Of a stretch of 9,397 nucleotides of DNA, positions 7,446-9,397 are shown piece after piece; position 1 is the first letter of the stretch, and every line of letters begins with the position of its first letter. This DNA is from Ruminococcus sp. GTDB taxonomy: Bacteria; Bacillota; Clostridia; Oscillospirales; Ruminococcaceae. The stretch lies in contig DMBA01000108.1 of NCBI GenBank assembly GCA_003446315.1, positions 1 through 9,397 of the forward strand, given 5' to 3'. The notes under the pieces are model-generated. The model ran no database searches. It was not told the DNA's origin and saw nothing but the letters and a program-made list of their open reading frames with translations. A program made the position numbers and the translations under genes.

Positions 7446-7474
7446 TTGCTTTTTTGATATTGATATGGTATACT
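7446..7474 (+). promoter_or_regulatory. Promoter of the flavodoxin gene (extended -10)
   Basis: TTGCTT (7446-7451), a 17-bp spacer and TATACT (7469-7474), with TGG directly before the -10 as an extended element. Transcription would start near 7481, giving a leader of about 80 nt. Confidence 0.7.
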
Positions 7475-7495
7475 TGTATGGAAAAGAGATATCAA
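7454..7495. promoter_or_regulatory. Inverted repeat flanking the flavodoxin -10 box, possible operator
   Basis: TTGATAT at 7454-7460 in the promoter spacer and ATATCAA at 7489-7495 just after the start of transcription are exact inverted copies, with 28 bp between them. The position fits a repressor site, but no regulator gene is adjacent and 7-bp AT-rich arms are weak evidence. Confidence 0.3.
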
Positions 7496-7510
7496 ACGCG
7501 ATCCGGCTGA

Positions 7511-7525
7511 CTGCATTTTATGCAG
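7511..7525 (+). other. Small perfect hairpin in the flavodoxin leader
   Basis: CTGCAT (7511-7516), a TTT loop and ATGCAG (7520-7525) form a perfect 6-bp stem-loop about 26 nt before the ribosome binding site. It may stabilise the 5' end of the transcript; no further function can be read. Confidence 0.4.
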
Positions 7526-7560
7526 AAATGCCGCACTTTTTTTCAAAAAAGGAGAAAAAT

Positions 7561-8040
7561 ATGAAAACTCTGATCGTATATTATTCCCTGGAAGGGAATA
7601 CCGCGGAAACCGCCGGCAAAATCGCAGCAGAACTGCATGCAGATCTGCTTTGTCTGGAACCGGTCAAGGCATATCCGACCGGAAAAGTCGGCAAATTTGT
7701 CTGGGGCGGAAAAAGCGCTGTTATGGCGGAAAAACCCGCATTAAAGCCATATTCCTTCCAAAAATCGGATTATCAGCGAATTATTTTCGGATTTCCGGTC
7801 TGGGCATCCACCTTTGCACCGCCGCTGCGCACCTTCATCCGGGAGCAGGATCTTTCCGGCTTGCAATTCGCTGCTTTTGCCTGTCAGACAGCAGCCGGTG
7901 CCGAAAAAGCCTTCCCGAAACTGAAGCAGGAATTGCAGATCGACCGGTTTGCGGCAGAGCTCGTCCTGCTCGATCCCAAGACCAAACCAGACCCCAAAAA
8001 CGACGAAAAAATCAAGGCGTTTTGCCAAAAACTTGCCTGA
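7561..8040 (+). CDS. Flavodoxin family protein (FMN-binding)
   Basis: A 159-residue soluble flavodoxin-like protein, a cytoplasmic one-electron carrier or NAD(P)H-linked flavoprotein. The N-terminal beta strand LIVYYS leads into the FMN phosphate loop S9-LEG-N13-T14. The W48-G-G-K segment followed by KPALKPY, and the FPVWASTFAPPLRTF segment (78-92) with Trp81 positioned to stack on the flavin, are typical of the Flavodoxin_4 group rather than classical electron-transfer flavodoxins. The length is normal for the short-chain type. The ATG at 7561 follows GGAG with 6 nt spacing; an upstream in-frame ATG at 7465 lies inside the -10 region and cannot be used. It is monocistronic, with its own promoter and terminator. 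The redox partner is unknown. Confidence 0.9.
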   Translation: MKTLIVYYSLEGNTAETAGKIAAELHADLLCLEPVKAYPTGKVGKFVWGGKSAVMAEKPALKPYSFQKSDYQRIIFGFPVWASTFAPPLRTFIREQDLSGLQFAAFACQTAAGAEKAFPKLKQELQIDRFAAELVLLDPKTKPDPKNDEKIKAFCQKLA

Positions 8041-8126
8041 TTCCGGCAAATGCAGCGAAAAGCGCAGAAAAAGAAAGAAAAAGAACCAATTCTTCCGGGA
8101 TATCTCTTTTCGCACCCCGATCGCAG

Positions 8127-8160
8127 AAAAACGGCACTTTTTTTACCGTTTTTATTTTAT
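8127..8160 (+). terminator. Intrinsic terminator of the flavodoxin gene
   Basis: AAAAACGG (8127-8134) and CCGTTTTT (8146-8153) form a perfect 8-bp stem with an 11-nt, T-rich loop, followed by ATTTTAT. The stem has only three GC pairs, so it may be modest in strength. It begins 86 bp after the flavodoxin stop codon. Confidence 0.65.
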
Positions 8161-8305
8161 ACTATTTATATACAGTATAAAAATCTTTTTTCTGCATTTT
8201 ATTTGTTTTTTTGGACGCATATTCGCAGCAAAGCACCGCAATCGACCCGCATTTCTTTCTGTTTTACACAATTTCAGCCGCTTTATGAATTTTATTTAAG
8301 ATTGC
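8161..8305. other. AT-rich spacer, no gene seen
   Basis: Between the flavodoxin terminator and the ATPase promoter I see T-rich runs and no reading frame with a ribosome binding site. The short frames that cross it have unnatural composition. Confidence 0.6.
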
Positions 8306-8335
8306 TTGACAAAGCCGCTGTATCTGTGGTATAAT
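8306..8335 (+). promoter_or_regulatory. Strong sigma-A promoter of the ATPase gene
   Basis: TTGACA (8306-8311), an 18-bp spacer and TATAAT (8330-8335), with TGG just before the -10. Both hexamers are perfect consensus. Transcription would start near 8342, leaving a leader of about 208 nt before the ATPase start. Confidence 0.92.
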
Positions 8336-8348
8336 ATTTTTAATTACA

Positions 8349-8416
8349 ATACGGACATATGGGCAATTTTCAGATTGCATGCGCCATTCTTTTGTGTAAA
8401 TGGCGCATTTCCGTGT
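8349..8416 (+). promoter_or_regulatory. Structured 5' leader, predicted three-way junction, upstream of the cation ATPase
   Basis: By eye the leader folds into three helices. P1: ATACGGA (8349-8355) with TCCGTGT (8410-8416), 7 pairs including one G-U. P2: GCAAT (8363-8367) with ATTGC (8374-8378), 6-nt loop. P3: ATGCGCCATT (8379-8388) with AATGGCGCAT (8399-8408), 10 perfect pairs, 10-nt loop. P2 abuts P3 with no unpaired base, which would allow stacking; a 7-nt strand (CATATGG) joins P1 to P2, and one base joins P3 to P1. It begins about 7 nt after the predicted start of transcription. It does not match the manganese (yybP-ykoY), magnesium (M-box) or nickel/cobalt riboswitch cores as I know them. 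P3 is secure; the complete fold and any regulatory role are inference. Confidence 0.45.
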
Positions 8417-8506
8417 CATAATATTGTCGGAACTGTTTTTGTCGTTTTTTTGCTGTTAAATCAAGATATTTTCCGGCAACGGCAAATGCAGCTTAATATT
8501 ATTAAA

Positions 8507-8534
8507 TCGGACTGAATTTTTGATTTTCAGCCGA
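8507..8534 (+). other. Hairpin directly upstream of the ATPase ribosome binding site
   Basis: TCGG-A-CTGAA (8507-8516) pairs with TTCAG-CCGA (8526-8534), 9 pairs with one bulged A. The stem ends four bases before the AAGGAG ribosome binding site (starting 8538-8539), so it could influence translation initiation, although it does not cover the site. Confidence 0.4.
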
Positions 8535-8549
8535 GAAAAGGAGCAAAAC

Positions 8550-9397
8550 ATGTTAGTTGGACTGTCAAAAGCAGAAGTCGAAGAAAGCCGTAAAAAATAC
8601 GGTACAAACAAACTGACAGAAATCCCGCCTGACCCGCTGTGGAAAAAGATCCTCGAAGGGTTCAAAGACCCGATGATTATGATTCTTCTGGCTGCACTGG
8701 TCATTCAGGTCGTTCTGTTCTTTATGGGACAGGCTGAATGGTTTGAACCGGTCGGTATCCTCATCGCCATCCTCATCGCAAACGGTGTTGCTTCCGTCAG
8801 CGAAAATAAGCAGGAAGGCAAAGCCGCTGCCCTCAAACAGGAAGAAGAATCCAAGGAAATGGCGAAGGTGCTCCGTGACGGCAGCCTCTCCGAAATTCAT
8901 ATCAATGATATCGTTGTCGATGATATCGTTTATATCCAGGCAGGCGACAAGTTCCCCGCGGACGGCGTTGTCGTGGAAGGTAAACTCAAGGTTGACCAGT
9001 CTGCGCTGAACGGCGAAACCGAAGAAGCAACCAAGACTGTCAATGAAAACAATGAGGAGATCAACAAAAAGGATCTGCTCAACCGCTATTATGTCTATCG
9101 CGGCACCGTTGTCTGCGGCGGCGAAGGTTATGTCAAGATCGACACCGTCGGCGACAAGACCCTGTTCGGTGAGCTCGCACTCGAAGTGCAGGAAGATACC
9201 CGTGAAACACCGCTTCAGGTCAAGCTCGGCAAACTCGCAAAGCAGATCTCCACGTTCGGCTATATCGGCGCAATCGCCATCATCGCCGGCATCATGCTCA
9301 AAACGCTGCTCACCGGTGCGCTCCCCCAGACCGCTTATGAGTGGATCCGCCTGATCCTCGATGCTGTCACCGTTGCAGTTACCGTCATCGTCTGTGC
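8550..9397 (+). CDS. P-type cation-transporting ATPase, Ca2+-type (P2), N-terminal part; runs off the window
   Basis: An ATP-driven membrane ion pump, open to the window edge (282 complete codons). The start ATG at 8550 follows AAAAGGAG with 6 nt spacing. Residues 1-40 are the cation-ATPase N-terminal domain (LSKAEVEESRKKYGTNKL). TM1 is about 42-59, TM2 about 66-84, and the actuator domain about 95-215, with GDKFPADG (132-139) and VDQSALNGET (148-157). TM3 is about 236-254. TM4 begins near 271 with AVTVAVTVIVC, the stretch that normally leads straight into the PEGL ion-binding motif, which lies just beyond the window. The phosphorylation site (DKTGT) and nucleotide domain are also outside it. 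The architecture indicates a P2 (SERCA/PMCA-like) transporter, most likely exporting Ca2+; the exact ion cannot be decided without TM4-6. The actuator motif reads NGET instead of the usual TGES, with the catalytic Glu156 kept. Confidence 0.93.
   Translation, partial: MLVGLSKAEVEESRKKYGTNKLTEIPPDPLWKKILEGFKDPMIMILLAALVIQVVLFFMGQAEWFEPVGILIAILIANGVASVSENKQEGKAAALKQEEESKEMAKVLRDGSLSEIHINDIVVDDIVYIQAGDKFPADGVVVEGKLKVDQSALNGETEEATKTVNENNEEINKKDLLNRYYVYRGTVVCGGEGYVKIDTVGDKTLFGELALEVQEDTRETPLQVKLGKLAKQISTFGYIGAIAIIAGIMLKTLLTGALPQTAYEWIRLILDAVTVAVTVIVC

Noticed and set aside
8044..8492. 13-nt direct repeat CGGCAAATGCAGC at 8044-8056 and 8480-8492
   Set aside because: A repeat of this length is expected about once by chance in a window this size.
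8342..8549. yybP-ykoY manganese, M-box or NiCo riboswitch
   Set aside because: The conserved core sequences as I know them are not present; only a general junction fold is seen.

Overview
This is a window of bacterial chromosome of roughly 50% GC that looks Gram-positive. Two products carry sortase-type C-terminal anchors, the promoters match the sigma-A consensus closely, and the ribosome binding sites are strong. One surface protein has a dockerin-like EF-hand loop and a 'KTGD' anchor, and the large protease has an LPQTG anchor. This combination suggests an anaerobic gut clostridium of the Ruminococcus / Oscillospiraceae type; the genus is inference, not something the sequence proves.

Layout from left to right. 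(1) Positions 1-251 carry a 63-bp direct repeat (two copies, 117 bp apart) and a 12-bp palindrome upstream of a secreted, probably wall-anchored protein with a Thr/Ala-rich stalk (252-1313, +). (2) A 16-bp-stem bidirectional terminator separates it from a convergent alpha/beta-hydrolase esterase (1384-2073, -). (3) The esterase has its own perfect-consensus promoter, whose -35 box lies inside the loop of the terminator hairpin of the upstream gene. (4) That upstream gene fills half the window: a 1604-residue, LPQTG-anchored subtilisin-family (S8) cell-envelope protease (2281-7095, -), most likely started at a TTG codon and preceded by an untranslated leader of about 245 nt. (5) A divergent promoter pair then leads rightwards to a small flavodoxin (7561-8040, +) with its own terminator. 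(6) A gene-free stretch of about 500 bp holds a near-perfect promoter and a structured leader that I fold as a three-way junction. It precedes a P-type cation (Ca2+-type) ATPase (8550 to the window end, +, incomplete).

Each gene appears to be its own transcription unit; I see no multi-gene operon. Two genes encode surface proteins, the protease being the dominant one. The other three encode an intracellular hydrolase, a redox carrier and a membrane ion pump. Nothing ties them into one pathway, so this reads as ordinary chromosomal housekeeping and surface-protein territory. I see no phage, transposase, CRISPR or defence genes. The items most worth a second look are the ATPase leader fold, the promoter nested in a terminator, the upstream repeat, and the unassigned C-terminal half of the protease.
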